Source: Akanthomyces muscarius (taxonomy: Eukaryota; Ascomycota; Sordariomycetes; Hypocreales; Cordycipitaceae). Taken from it: DNA of 64,000 nucleotides. Shown here piece by piece: positions 36,008 through 47,920 of this stretch. Location of the stretch: the NCBI RefSeq assembly GCF_028009165.1, contig NC_079242.1:4030001-4094000 (forward strand). The letters are read 5' to 3'. The stretch's first letter is position 1. Each line of letters begins with the position of its first letter. The position numbers and the translations under genes are program-made. The notes under the pieces are model-generated. The model made no database searches. It saw only the letters and a list, made by a program, of their open reading frames with translations, and was not told the DNA's origin.

Positions 36008-38375
36008 GGGTGCATACTTTTTTTTTTTTGGAGTAGACAGGTCGGCAGGCAAGGCCTCCCGGTCCAGTGTGCGGACGTGAGCCGCCTGGTTGGGTTTAGC
36101 AGTTGGAGGAGGCGAGGTGAGGTGGTGATCGCTGGCACCAGCAGCAGCGGTGGTGGTGCGAAGCTATTTTTATCTCGTCTGCTGTACTGCAGCGGCCGGA
36201 GCCAGCTGTGGTTGGAGAAGCAGCAGCTGTTTGACCCGCAGACCGCATGTGCGTCATTCTGAACAAGAGACAAGCGACAAGGGCCTCAAATGGTTCTCCT
36301 CTTTTTTGTTCGGATTGTTGTTCCTTTTTCTAAACTGTCGTATTTTGAAGAAATGTCGATATACTTTTTTTGCTTCTATTTTTGCAGGTCAATGCAGGGC
36401 AAAACGCTGTTGAGATGGACGGGCGGTCTACGTACTCTGTCCAGCAACACGGAGCGGTCTCTCCGTTTGCTTGTAGATCGGCCAGCGAGACGTGATTCGA
36501 GGAATAGAGGAAAGTAAGATTAATTGGTGCAGATAAATTACTCGGCAACACGATAGAGAGGTCCCCATCTTGATAGAATGATGAATGGACCCTGGGAAAA
36601 AAAAAGAGGTACTGAATCAGTTCGGATGTTTTTTTCCCACTGGTTTCTATTTTTGAGGCCTGCTCTTCTTGGCCGACGCCCTTGGCCACACCGCGCCTGA
36701 TTTTACTAGGCCCAAGAGGCCCAGCAACAAAAGGACCACTTATGGCTGCCCTGTTGCCCTGTAAGGTAGCGGAGGCGCACCTTGTCGGTCAGAACCGCAG
36801 GCTTAGTTTGAGCCCTGACCAGAGGGCGAATGTGCCCCCCCCCCCCCAAAAGACGTCCGGGTCCACCAACTGCTGGTACCAGCAAAGTCGCCCGACGCAC
36901 ACCCCTCAACCTTCAACCTTCAGCCTTCACCCCTCTCCGGGACCCCCAACCCCGCCCACCAACAGAGAGCCACACGCCCTCTTCTGCTTCGCACTGATCT
37001 TGGGCCTGCTGGTTGGCTAGCTGAACGGCCAGTGAGTTGCTGCTCACACTGCAGCGGGCAGTGCGCTGTGCGACGTCCCCTCCCGGCGAGTGACGACCCG
37101 CCCCTGCTCGCCCACCCCCCGCTGTCGTCACAGGGCACCTGCATCACATCCGCCTAGAGGAGCACGCTACAGGGGATCCGCGTAGACAGAACAGCGCACC
37201 GGTGCGGCCTGCAGCAGCAGTGGCCACAGGGCTTTTCTTTTTGCAGAGAGAATCTGTTGTCTGGCGATTCGTTGGCTGCTACTACCAGTGTCACCACAGA
37301 CTGCCAGAGCCCCAGAAGCCCCAGAAGCCCAACCTGCCAAGCCCCCCCCCCTCCCCGTCCGTCCGTTGCCTTCGTGACCCCATCTCACTAACAGACCACC
37401 ACACCACCACCCACCACCCACCACGCCCGCCTCTCTCCAAACCGCACACTGCCCGCCTGCCACACCACCTACAACACACTCCGCCTCCACTCTTTCTATT
37501 TAACAATCCTCAATCCCCCCATCCTCTTCCTCCCACCTCGCCTTACATCCCATCCATAAACATCTTCAAGCTTCAGCTTCGGCCCAGACCTTCGCTTTCT
37601 CCCACTCTCGCTCCTCCTACTCTCGCTCTTAGGAAGTCCTCGTTGACTCCTGTCATTCGCTTATTAGTGTCTTGTTTTACTGTCTGCGCTTGTTGCTGAT
37701 TCTCAAACGCCCAACCAAATCAACCACTCATCATCCTCCTCTCCGCTGCTTTCGTCTCGAACAACAATTCTACGTTTTCCAAACGCCTTCGATTCAGCCT
37801 CTCTACCGCCTCGAAAATACACTCGCTTGCCATCTTCCCCGCAAACGACCGTTTTTCTCCCAACGGAATAGCAAGAAAACCAATCCCGCTTCCACAGGAA
37901 ATTCCGCCAGTCCCAAGACCGCCTACACTTGACCAGTGCCCGTCTCTTGCTACCGCGTCTAGATGCATATCTAAACATCCAACTTCTTGTAATCTCTTTC
38001 TATCCAACTCTCCTCCCGGACCTCGAGATTCCCGGCTCAACATTCCACAATTCGCTTTTCTGGACCGTTTTACGCCAAACCCGCAACAACCGACTTCAAG
38101 TCACTTACGATCGCTACCAAACCTGTTTCAAAACTGGAATTTTCCCTGCCTATAGCAAGTAGTTCAGAGATTCCCCTCTGACCACCTTCGACATCTTAGT
38201 ATCTACTATTCTGTCGACTTGTTCTTTGCTCTCCGTGTCTGTTTGCTACGACACCTTGGTCATTGCACGTTCCACATCGTGTAGTCCAGTTTTTATCACT
38301 TTCGCTTCTCCGCCACAGCTTCATTGCCTGTGGTTTAATCTTTACGTGCGTCTTCCACTCCCCGCAACCTCTGAT

Positions 38376-38395
38376 AACCCTGCTGACATTCCTAG
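38376..38395 (+). promoter_or_regulatory. Probable 5' UTR intron acceptor
   Basis: A CTGAC branch-like sequence followed by ATTCCTAG ends at 38395, 35 bp before the start codon of the transcription factor. It is a strong fungal 3' splice site with no coding exon before it, so a leader intron is likely. The donor was not identified. Confidence 0.45.
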
Positions 38396-38430
38396 GTCTC
38401 CCGCTTTTCGAGTCTCTTCCCTTCGACACA

Positions 38431-40125
38431 ATGGCCGGTCCCGGTGGTGGTCCTCCTCGCCGCTCCCACACCAAGTCTCGCAAGGGCTGTGAAACCTGCA
38501 AACGCCGTCACATTCGCTGTGACGAGAGCTTTCCTCAGTGCCGCAACTGCACCAAGCACAAGATCCGCTGCCCTTACAATGACATCCAGGTTACTCCCGA
38601 GCCTGAGCGCGCTGCCACTCCCGACAACAAGCCCGACCTGATGTGGACTCCTCAGATCGAGGCCGACATTGCTGAGTGGCAACGAACTGGTGTTTTCCCG
38701 TTCCCTTCCCTCGGTCTCTACCCGGCTCCCATTGCTCAACTCTACTCGGTCGAGGATCTCCGCCTCATCTACCACCTCGCTGCTCTCTACCAGCAGCTGG
38801 CTGCCATGGATGCCAACAACTTCACCCTCTGGACTCGCCACATCCCGACTCTTCTCCAAATTGGTGCCAACACCCCCTACGTTATGCACGCTCTCCTGGC
38901 CTTTTCTGCCATGCACATTGGGTTCCTCACCTCTTGCCAGCGCGTTACCAACATGGCGTTTGACCACCGTGGCACTGCCCTGAGCGGCCTGCACGCCGCC
39001 ATTGGCTCCTTTTCTCGCGAGACCTCGGATGCCATCCTCGCCGCCTCGCTTGTTCTCTCCTGGCAAGCCAACGATTGGCGCAGCTGGACCCAGCTCATGC
39101 AGGGCACCTCCGCCGTCATTGATGCCATGGAAACCTGGAAGCACGAGTCCCTCTTCACCGACTTCATCGCCGAGAGCAGCACTTTCCCCACTGCTCCTCC
39201 CTCGCCCGATCCTGAGCACCGCCCCAGCCAGCCGCGCAAGGACGACCTCGACGCTTTCCAGCGCACTCTGGACCAAGTCCAAAAGGTTGAAGCCCATCTC
39301 CGCCACCACAGAGAGGATACCACTCAGGTCCAGCATCTCATTGGTTTCCTCAAGGGTGCCCGCAAGATGAGCCCTACCCTTTCCATTGCCCAGCAGTACG
39401 AGCGTCTTCAGCCTCTCCGTACCTGGCTTTTCTGGATGCCAGTGAGCTACCTGCAGAACTACAGTGCCTCGCCCAACTCTCTTGTGGTGATTGCCCACCT
39501 CTACACTGTAGCTCTTCTCATGGAGCGTCTCTTCCCTGAAATTGGTGCTGCCTATTTTGGTTCCCTCTCTATCCTGCCCGTTGAAGAGATTGCCCGCCGC
39601 CTCATGTCCATTAGCGTGGCCAGCGCCCCAAGGAGCGCCCACACTCCTCTGACTCTGATGGAATTCCCCATCGATACCGTCAGCGAGTTTCGCTCCCGCA
39701 TGGGCTGGGTCAGCCCCGAGAGGACCCGCTCGTTCCCTCAGTTCAACCCCCCCAACTTTCCCACCCAGGAAGTTGGCATGGCTGCTGCAACCGAGTCGTA
39801 CGTCTACAACAGCCCTGCCTTCAGCTACAGTGCCGAGGAGATGCCCATGCTCAACAATGCCGTTTCCATGGCTGCCGAGGGTAGCCCCATGATGATGTCC
39901 TCCCCCTTTGTGAGCCAGCACTACCTCGGTGTTCCCTCGCCTTCCTTTGCGGCCTACTCTCCCGCCTCCTCCACTTTCGAGGGTTCCGTTGCCTACAGCG
40001 ATCCTGAGGAATACGCATCCTTTGACCTGCACAATTTCCAGACTGGTCACTCGCCTATGCTCGGCGATTCGCATCTCAGCTATGGAGTAGGGTTCGTCAC
40101 TCCCAACCAACCGGTGTGGATCTAA
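38431..40125 (+). CDS. Zn2Cys6 (C6) fungal transcription factor
   Basis: A 564-aa frame from the ATG at 38431 (context ACACAATGG), chosen because it directly precedes the basic N-terminus; the frame is open further upstream but only through leader sequence. The N-terminus holds a complete binuclear zinc cluster: Cys20, 23, 30, 37, 40 and 47 (Cx2Cx6Cx6Cx2Cx6C), preceded by RRSHTKSRKG and with the basic KRRHIR inside, as expected for DNA binding to CGG-type half sites. The middle part (about 100-420) is helical and matches the general fungal factor regulatory region (VEDLRLIYHLAALYQQL, HALLAFSAMHIGFLTSC, ILAASLVLSWQAND), similar in layout to sterol-uptake regulators, though I would not assign that role. 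The C-terminal 130 residues are Ser/Pro/Met-rich. The frame ends PNQPVWI. A downstream exon (40202-40499) could supply a different C-terminus. No neighbouring cluster suggests its targets. Confidence 0.88.
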   Translation: MAGPGGGPPRRSHTKSRKGCETCKRRHIRCDESFPQCRNCTKHKIRCPYNDIQVTPEPERAATPDNKPDLMWTPQIEADIAEWQRTGVFPFPSLGLYPAPIAQLYSVEDLRLIYHLAALYQQLAAMDANNFTLWTRHIPTLLQIGANTPYVMHALLAFSAMHIGFLTSCQRVTNMAFDHRGTALSGLHAAIGSFSRETSDAILAASLVLSWQANDWRSWTQLMQGTSAVIDAMETWKHESLFTDFIAESSTFPTAPPSPDPEHRPSQPRKDDLDAFQRTLDQVQKVEAHLRHHREDTTQVQHLIGFLKGARKMSPTLSIAQQYERLQPLRTWLFWMPVSYLQNYSASPNSLVVIAHLYTVALLMERLFPEIGAAYFGSLSILPVEEIARRLMSISVASAPRSAHTPLTLMEFPIDTVSEFRSRMGWVSPERTRSFPQFNPPNFPTQEVGMAAATESYVYNSPAFSYSAEEMPMLNNAVSMAAEGSPMMMSSPFVSQHYLGVPSPSFAAYSPASSTFEGSVAYSDPEEYASFDLHNFQTGHSPMLGDSHLSYGVGFVTPNQPVWI

Positions 40126-40201
40126 GGTACCTTCGCCCTTCACACCGGCGCCCTTTACTTCGGCAAAGACCATTCGGATTGACGTTTTCTCTCTACCTCA
40201 G

Positions 40202-40499
40202 GAATCCGAGCCCCTCTTTGGCCAGCAACGCAACCTACCCAGCAACCTATCCACCACCTCGCCAGGACGCCGCCTCCATGTACGCGCCGGCCTTTACCGG
40301 CGACATGGCCATGTTCAACCCGGATGCCTTTACGATGCTTCCCCGTCCAGAGTCTCCGATGCCTTCGAGCAGCTCACCCGCACACTTTCGCCACCGCCAG
40401 AACACCTCCGTCTCCTCAGGACCCCACCCGCCTTCACCTCTCACTCAAGCACCGCTGGTGCCTGAGCACGACCCTAAGGGCAAAGGACGAGCTCGGTGA
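40202..40499 (+). CDS. Possible alternative C-terminal exon of the C6 factor
   Basis: The open frame reads NPSPSLASNATYPATYPPP, then a Ser/Pro-rich tail ending HDPKGKGRAR, which looks coding. It begins right after a textbook 3' splice site (TTGAC, then a CT tract and CTACCTCAG ending at 40201). It can be joined in phase to the upstream gene by the donor GTTCGT at 40092, removing 110 nt and giving a 652-aa protein that lacks the VTPNQPVWI ending. The donor is non-optimal, so this may be a minor isoform or a 3' UTR intron. Confidence 0.4.
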
Positions 40500-43456
40500 T
40501 TGGCAATTGCTCTTCTTGAGACGCCTTTTTGACTTTTTGCATTTGTCTTTCTGCATTTTACAAGGACACCATGTACATCACACTCCTTCCACATTCGCTC
40601 ACTACGGACCGCTTGGTTATACAACCATGCTACAACATTCCTTTCGAGTTGATCTCGACCACACTCCTTCGGCACACAGCGCCAATGTATTACTACTCAA
40701 TACGCCACACTCCTTACGATACCCACGAGGATGCTATTCATCCGACCCTCCTTAATACGACAATGATACCCAGCATTAGACACTCCTTTTTACGACATTA
40801 TAACGACTATCATCGGCATAGATACATACATTCCTTACGGACCACCACTACATGGGTCAGCGAGCACAGCATTTTGATTTGAAGCAAGGCGATGGGAGTT
40901 TTTTTTATTTGATTTTGATTTGACCAAGAGTCAATTTGGCTAGGATTGTAATACGGGCTTATTTGATTTGAACTTGATTTGGACTCGAAAAACTGTTTGT
41001 TAAGAATGTTTGGTTTTTATTGGGGCTACAAAGCCAGACCAAAATGGGTTTATTTGATGGACTGCACAAGGCAGGATAATGACTTGATTGATGACTTTGG
41101 GTCTCTTTCCATAGTAGCAGCCACGTCTGCAATAATCGAGCCGCGCTTCGCTGTTTACAACAACGTTTTCGCTCTCCTTCTCCATGTGACTTTCATCTAT
41201 GCCGTTTCCTTGACTTACACTTGCCTCTACCGCATCTGCCGTGACGGCGTGGCTTGAGTTAGCCGACGGCCTGCCTGATTTCGTCTAGTCGGAGCTGCTG
41301 ATCGCAAGCCTGCTTTCGTGAAGAGCTGAAAGATGAAACATGCAGACCCCGAGTCCCTACCCCAGAACCCTGTTGCCACTGATCCTTAGTTGAAGTTGAG
41401 TTTAGCGCCAGCGAGGGGAGCCAAACCTCCGTTCGCTTGTTTTGAGTGGACTGTTTGAAAAAATAAAATAAAAAGCATATCGACGCCACGCGGCAAACGA
41501 CCAGGGAGGGGGGGCATGGATACGGGTTTCTGGAGAAAGATGCTTAATGCAACCCTGCGAGGCTATCAAAACGCCAGTGGGAACCAAACCCTCAACGGGG
41601 GACAGGGAAGAGGGCGGCGCCGCGGACGATGTGTGGGTTGATGGAGATTCCGGCCGTAGAGGTGTGGACAGGGACTGCGCCTCGTTGGCATACGTATGCT
41701 CGCCAACATACACCAACCCTGCGATGCGCTGGACTGGGATATGCTTGTCCTTGCTAGTTGCTATTTGGGGAGGGGCGTGTGCATTCTCATTCGTCGCTGT
41801 CGTTGGGGACTATGCTTGTCGCTTGTCAGATGTGATGAATTCTGACGATGACCGTTGGTGGAATCTGTTTCAGATTGACGACTATATTGAATTATTGAAT
41901 AATGAAAAAGTAATGATAATAATGTTCCCTAGAAGAAAAAAAGACGAGTCCGCGGTGATGACGACGACGACGACGACACACGAACGAGGACGGTACTTGG
42001 AGCTGCTTTGACCGAGGGAGTCGCGGGCTTGATGCTATTTTTAATACTTGCAGCTCAGCTGAGTGGTCCTGGTCTGTTTGGAGAGTAGCCGCCTCATTTT
42101 GGGCTATACGAAAATGAAGAGTAGGTATTCTCCGAAGCGGTTAATCTGGGTTTCCTCGGCGTTGGTCACTGGAAAAGAAGGCGCCTCGACAGCAGCACGT
42201 AAAAATAGTCAATGGTATAGATGACCGTGGTGAGTCGCAGTATCCCGAGTACTACTGCATATGAAACGACCCTTCGGAGAGATGCAAGCTTTTGCTCTAT
42301 TTTCAAGTACGTTGATACTGTAACTTTTGAGCCCGGTTGTAAAGTTCACCGATGCGTCAAACGGTGCAGCCGCTCACCCACACACGCCATTCTCCTTCTT
42401 TCAGCTTGCATCTGTCCTGTTACGTTGCGCTTTTTGCGGACTCTGCTACGTTGTCATGATCCAGACAGGTTTCGAGAGTTTGCGTCGCCAAGTGACAAGG
42501 TTTGGTCCAGAAATGCTCGTGTGTGAAGAAGGGTAAGTGGTCGTCTGCAAGAGGAACCTATCGATGCATGGTTCAAATCCAACATTCGTTCAACAAAAAA
42601 AAAAGAATTACCCTCTTGAAAATTTTCACATGGTATTGGGCCGTGTTGTCGCTTTTCTTCAAATCATCCCCCCGAAAGAACGTCTTTGAGCAGGGCGTCT
42701 GGTGAAGAAAGTAGCGAATGAGGGCGAATGCCGACACAAGCCCATCCCTTCCACCTCCCGAGCGAACGAGCGAGCATCAAGTCGACACATAAGAATTTAG
42801 GGAAGAGATCGATTTCTCCCGAAAAGACGTGCAGAGAGAGCAGATGTGTCGCTCTGCGGCTTGCACTTCGGATGCTTGTTGTGGTCTATGACAGGTGTTG
42901 CGCTGCATCATCGTCGCCACCACTCAGCCCATGCCATACAACGACGCCGCCGAGGAGAGTCACACCTTATACCATGCCCTAGTTTCGGGCCTCAAGTAAC
43001 CGTTTTGGCCAGTCTCAATGCTCAAGTGTCATCTTCTTCAGCAAGCTGCACCACACGATAAGCTACGCTACTGTTCTGTGAGACAACTCTGCGACGAAAA
43101 AAAAACAGATGTGATCCTCAAGTGACGCAAAGCAAAATTTATACGCAAATTCAGCTATCTACTGGGTTGTTTGGCTTGTCAAGGCCATGCTATAAAATCG
43201 TTTTTTCCTCTCTTTCCATGCCGTAACTTCCATTCATGCTATTGCTTCTTTTTCCTCGTTGGCTCCCATGCCCAGTCATGTTTTCCGTTAAAAAGGCTTC
43301 TACCAGTAATTCATCTCCCATCATCCCATATTATAGCTAAAATATTCATTTCCTCTTACCGTATGCTTTCCCTACAACTGCATTCCATTCGACTTGGCCC
43401 ACCTGCCACACTCCCTTCTCCATCTGGCTCTCGTATTGTACGTAGCTCGCTTCCGA
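40500..43456. other. 3' UTR and intergenic region
   Basis: No supportable gene. The 3' UTR side holds several CACTCCTT copies (about 40580-40790) and repeated TTTGATTTGA elements (about 40870-40980). A small frame at about 41725-42011 with a signal-like hydrophobic start is too weak to call. Confidence 0.5.
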
Positions 43457-46392
43457 TTAGAAAGTATATCTTGCTTTCAGGTTCTCCTGGGAAGCGGCAG
43501 GAAGCTGCCCGATAAATCTATCAAACTCGGGAATGTTTGCTTTGTAGATGCTGAGAATCTGGACGAATGTTAGCAGTGTAATTAGCGAGTCGCTTGGGCA
43601 GTCAGATCTTACATCCTGGAAAGCTGCGTGAAGTTGCTGCTTCAGGGGATTCTGCAGATCCATGTTGTAGTTGGCAATGGTGCCAAAGTACTGGAGAAGT
43701 ACTGGCTCCATGGCCTGTGGGTTCTCCCGAACAATGGCGGTGAAGCCTTTCATCGCAGAGGCTTTCTCGTCCATCGTAAGAACGTCCTCCATTGCCTCAA
43801 GGTAGAGGCCTGCGTAGCTGCCTAGTCCATGAGCCATAACGTGCGCATTGTTCTGACCGAGTCTACCAAGTGCGGTCGCAGCATTCTCAACCAGACCAGA
43901 AGGCACACGCGGGTTTTGCATCATCTCCACAAACTTCGTCATCAGATCCTGGACAAAGGGTTTCATGCCATCGCCGTAACGCACAGCAATTTCGCCAGCG
44001 GACCAACAAGCGTTGTTGACAACACCAAAGCCAGTCTCAATCGACTCATCCAATATCTCATCCATGTCCAGCTGCTTGACAAGGAAAGGCATAAGTTTCG
44101 GCAGATGTGGCTCTAGAAGCGGGAATAGGAACTTTGCGCAATCGCCAAGCAGAGCATAAGCCGACTGTCGCACCTCGTCTGTGGGGTCCTCCATGCAGAA
44201 GCTAAGCAGCTCAAACATAGGCTGCGGTGAGTTGCTGACGAGTTGGGAGGCTTGTTCGGGGTTCAAAGCTTGGATTATCGCACTAAGAAGGTCCAAAGCC
44301 GTAACCAAGAAATCCTTGTCCGGAGCATCAATACCGGGGTTGGTCACAGATGCCAAGGACTGTTCAAGGTTGTTGTGAATGATGCCAATGCAACGCTGGA
44401 AAATGGGACTGGCGTAGGGTGCAAACAATGTATCCATGGCTAGAGCGACATAGGAAAGACATTCGAGTAATGGAAAGATCTCGCGAGACTCGTCGTTCAG
44501 AATGCTGTAGCGTGCCAGGAGTGCCTCCATCAGCTGCTTAGCAATACTGGGTATAGCAAGTGTCGGGCCAACTTGCTCTGCAAGGGTCTGCACACAGTCA
44601 TACAGAATGTACATGTTGCGGTCCTTGTACTTCTGGAAGCAGATGACAAATTGCTTGACAATGGGTTCCGCGTAAGGGATCAAAGCCTTTCCAGCGCGCT
44701 CCTCGACGTTGGCAAACGCCGAAGCACCAGCTTCTTGCACCTTCTTGTTGCGATCAAGCATCTTCTGCAAGATACCATCCATAAGCGGCAGGAAATACTG
44801 CTGTCGTTCAGCTTCTGGCAGAGCAGCAGCCCAGCCAGAGTAGCGACCGAGAGTCCAGCAGACGATGGTACGGATAACCGGCTCCGGGTCGGTCAAAAGA
44901 GAGATAAGGTATGGCACCAGCATTGGGAGATGGGGCAGGATTGCGGTTTCGCAGCCTTCGGCAACGGCACCCAGAGCCAACACAGCGGCCTCTCGCTGAG
45001 GCCAATCCTCGTGCTTAAGATTTCGTTCCAAGTAGGGCAGGATAAACTCGAAAACGGGCCCTCCAAAGTTGCGAGCAAAGACGTCAAGTGCAGCTGCAGA
45101 GCACTTGCGAACTGTCCATCGTTGGTCGGGGTTGTCGTCGCCAGCGTCGTCATCGTCATCATCAATCTCTCCATCCTCCAGGTCATCTTCCATGCCTGCG
45201 ACGGCATTATAACCATCCTTGGCGGACTGGGGGGTCATGGTGCCGTCGCCGTTTGCACGAGTCAGATTCTTCTTCGCAAAGGCGGGCTTGATATCTTCCG
45301 CTTTATCTTCCTCATCTTCGTCGTCGGACTGGCCACCGAGAAGAGCAATGTCTTCACCGCTGTAAACCATGTACTCGAGAAGTAGAGGAATGATCTGTTC
45401 GATGTAAGGTCGGAGATGTTGCCAGAGGTCTTCGTGCTCGCCAACGGTAAGCCAGAACTCAGCGGCTTCGCAAGAGAGATCTTCATCGTCGCTTCTTTGC
45501 TGGCGGATTGTATATTCAACCAGGCCACCCATATGGGGGATGAGCTTCTCGGGGCGGCGGTCCACCAGCGACACGAAAGATCGACAGACTTGTCTGCGGA
45601 CATCGGGGCTTTCGTCATTAGCGAGAGTGAACAGATGCTGGAGAAGATCGTCGATGGAGTTGTTCATTGCTTGGGATTCGCGCGGCGTGAAAACATTGAT
45701 AGACGTCAGAGCACCAATCCGGACCTTGGGGAGCGGGCTCTTGGTAGCAGCAATGAGCTGCGGGAGGATATAGTTGAGAGGTCGCTGACCATTGACTTCT
45801 CGGGTGAGCATGCGGGTGTTGTCTTCGCAGATCTTGGCCATTGCAGACATGGCACCCTCCTGAGCCTCGTTCGGGACTTGTCCGGAGGCATTGCCAAAGG
45901 TCTCGATCAGCTGCGGAAGCAGCTCTGGCCAGCCCAACAAGCCACTCTTTTGGACGATCTCGGTTGCGACGTTGCCAGCAAAGTTGCGAATTTGGGTGTT
46001 CTTATCCTGCAGAGCAACAGGTATAGCGAGCTTGATAAGCTGCAGACTCGACTCGGGAATGGTCTTCCAGTCCGATTTGAGGTTGTTCTTGAGCATGATG
46101 CCAGCAGCGGAACGAACAAGGTGGTACTCGGACTGAGAAAAGGCCACGCCATCGGGGGGCTCGGGACTCGAGAGAATGTAGGCGAGGTAGTTGTTGATGT
46201 CAGGTGAGCTTTTTGCTTGTTTAAGCATCTATCAAAGGAGCGCGTGTCAGTCAATGGATTGGTGGCGAGGAAAAGCTACAGAGAGCTTACGAGCTCGGCC
46301 TGTTTCTGCGCATTCTTATCGAAGCCACTGAGAGAGTCCTTGAGGCAAGAGGCAAGCTGCCTCAAGGACTCGGGGGCAGGCTGCCAAGACAT
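43457..46392 (-). CDS. KAP104: Transportin / importin beta-2 (Kap104)
   Basis: Nuclear import receptor for PY-NLS cargo such as RNA-binding proteins. Three exons on the - strand, 939 aa: 46392-46291, 46228-43613, 43558-43457. Intron 1 is 62 nt (GTAAGC ... TTTGATAG). Intron 2 is 54 nt (GTAAGA, CTAAC branch, GTCCAG). The N-terminus MSWQPAPESLRQLASCLKDS begins the HEAT array, which continues to the end. Features typical of the beta-2 class rather than importin beta-1 are the long acidic H8 loop (about residues 335-403: SDDEDEEDKAED, DDDDDDAGDDNPD) that releases cargo on Ran-GTP binding, and the two cargo-site tryptophans in CWTLGRYSGW (Trp492) and NNACWSAGEIA (Trp776), equivalent to Trp460 and Trp730 of human transportin. 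The C-terminus ends NLKARYTF. Length matches the family. The start is fixed by the conserved N-terminal sequence. Confidence 0.95.
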
Positions 46393-47920
46393 GATAGCCG
46401 GTACGCAGCGGAAAAAGGCACGGCGATGGTTGTATCGTATGTCGGTCTAGATCATCGAGCTTGTCGCAGGGAAGAACCTGGCTGGGCACGGGCGGTTAGC
46501 AGGTGGGTTTCTGGCATGGTCAGTCAGAAGGCGACAGATGGGAGGAAGCAGGAGTTCCCAATGACGGAAAATCGAGGAATCGAAACGGGAATAACAGCGC
46601 AAGAGGCTTGGAGGCATGCCGTGGAGGTTTCCAGCTTGCAGCAAGCCCGCGATGGCGGGGGGTAGAGCAAATGAGGGCGGGCAAGCGAGGTGGTGTTTTG
46701 GCCGTGTCGCAGTGCTTACAGTCGTTTGCCTATGCTCCCACTTCGGGCTATGGCAGTGGCGCCAAATAGACGATGAGAATAGAATCGGAAGACGGTGAAT
46801 GAGGGATCCTTGGTTCGTTCGACTAGTTGAGGGGAGATTTAAACATCCAGATCAAGGGTCGTCAGGCCAAAGCCCATGAAATCGAGGATTTGAGGCCCCT
46901 CTCTAAGAAGCCCCCACCAAAGAAAAATTGGGCGTTGGCGCACGGCAGACAGCGTGCGCAGCAGCGGGGGCCGCCAAGTACCTCTGCGGTGGCGATACGA
47001 TGGAAAGGTACCTGCCAACTTTTCCCAGCACTGAAACGCAGACGCTAAAGTATTTGTTTTGCTCGTGCTAGGTGGGTGTCAACAATTAGGTGGGTGCAAA
47101 GGTGCTTTGTCTGGCACAGAGGCGGTCGCTTAGCGGGGTGCGATAACGATAACCCGCTAATTCAAGGCGCAGACATACCTAACTACCTAGGTAGACGGAG
47201 GTACCTAAATAACAGCACCCGCAGCCTACTGTCGCCCTGTGTACCTTTCGCCAGGCCAGACCCGGCTCAATCTGTGGCATCATGCTTCACTGTGTATACC
47301 AACGCAAACATGCACAAGCAAGCCACATTATCCAGCCGAATGCTTGTTTCGAATTTTATTAATTGCAACTGAGGACACACACGCACACGCTCGCCAACAC
47401 GACCATCACCGGTGATGTCATAACATTCCCAGGGTGGACTCTGGCAGCGAAACCAGACAACGGTGCCGTGATGATTGTGTGAAGAAAAAAACGCATCAGT
47501 TCTTTTTTTAATTATTTCCCGGCAAGCAGTTCTTCGTGTCTTTCAAGAGCTGCCAAGCGCTTCTGCAATAGGCGCTCGCCCACGGGTGTGTGATGTCACA
47601 GCCGATTCGCTCGCCGCGAGGGGCCTCGCACGTCAGACAAGGCAAAGTAATTCGTTCTTTATAATCCCCAAAGGACTGGAATTTTCCATAGCTCGCACAT
47701 GCCCGGCCAAAAAAGACAGATTCTGGCCCGCATCCCATCGGCCCATCGACGTGGCAACATCCAATTTCCATCCCCGATCACCGCTGGTTTGCATGGCCCG
47801 AACCTGTGCATGCTGCCGTCTGGCTTGCACCGGATGCAACGTATTGATGCCTTGGCCTGCGAGCATAGTCCCAGATGCAACATAATTGGAAGGAATGGTG
47901 TTGTTTCCTCCAATGTGGCG
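46393..47920. other. Intergenic region with Kap104 promoter
   Basis: No gene seen. It contains ACCTAGGTAG and AGGTACCT motifs near 47182-47205, like those of the inverted repeat at 13.4 kb. Confidence 0.5.

Larger units (their letters stand above)
24694..38430. other. Gene-poor region of about 13.7 kb
   Basis: No protein gene can be supported. The open frames present start with non-ATG codons, overlap stops in every phase and look like no family. Base composition is similar to the flanks, without the AT-rich runs of heavily RIP-mutated repeats and without transposase or reverse-transcriptase motifs. Visible items are TACGGAGTA motifs (30745, 32875), a 14-bp tandem duplication (33228), a 15-bp tandem duplication (35978), C runs near 28050, 34190 and 36834, and from about 37300 a very C-rich leader. 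The end belongs to the transcription-factor transcript, with a probable 5' UTR intron ending at 38395. Confidence 0.5.

Noticed and set aside
38392..40173. 593-codon frame antisense to the Zn2Cys6 gene
   Set aside because: Shadow of the GC/CT-biased codon use in the factor gene, whose zinc cluster is unambiguous on the + strand.
41725..42011. Small frame beginning with a signal-peptide-like segment (candidate secreted protein)
   Set aside because: The downstream part is a mix of repeats and Asp/Thr runs with no cysteine pattern or conserved motif; likely chance.
42569..42580. GGTTCAAATCC, a tRNA B-box-like sequence
   Set aside because: The flanking bases do not form a T-arm stem and no acceptor stem can be paired at the right distance.
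44573..45385. 270-codon frame antisense to Kap104
   Set aside because: Lies wholly inside a well-supported gene and has no recognisable domain.
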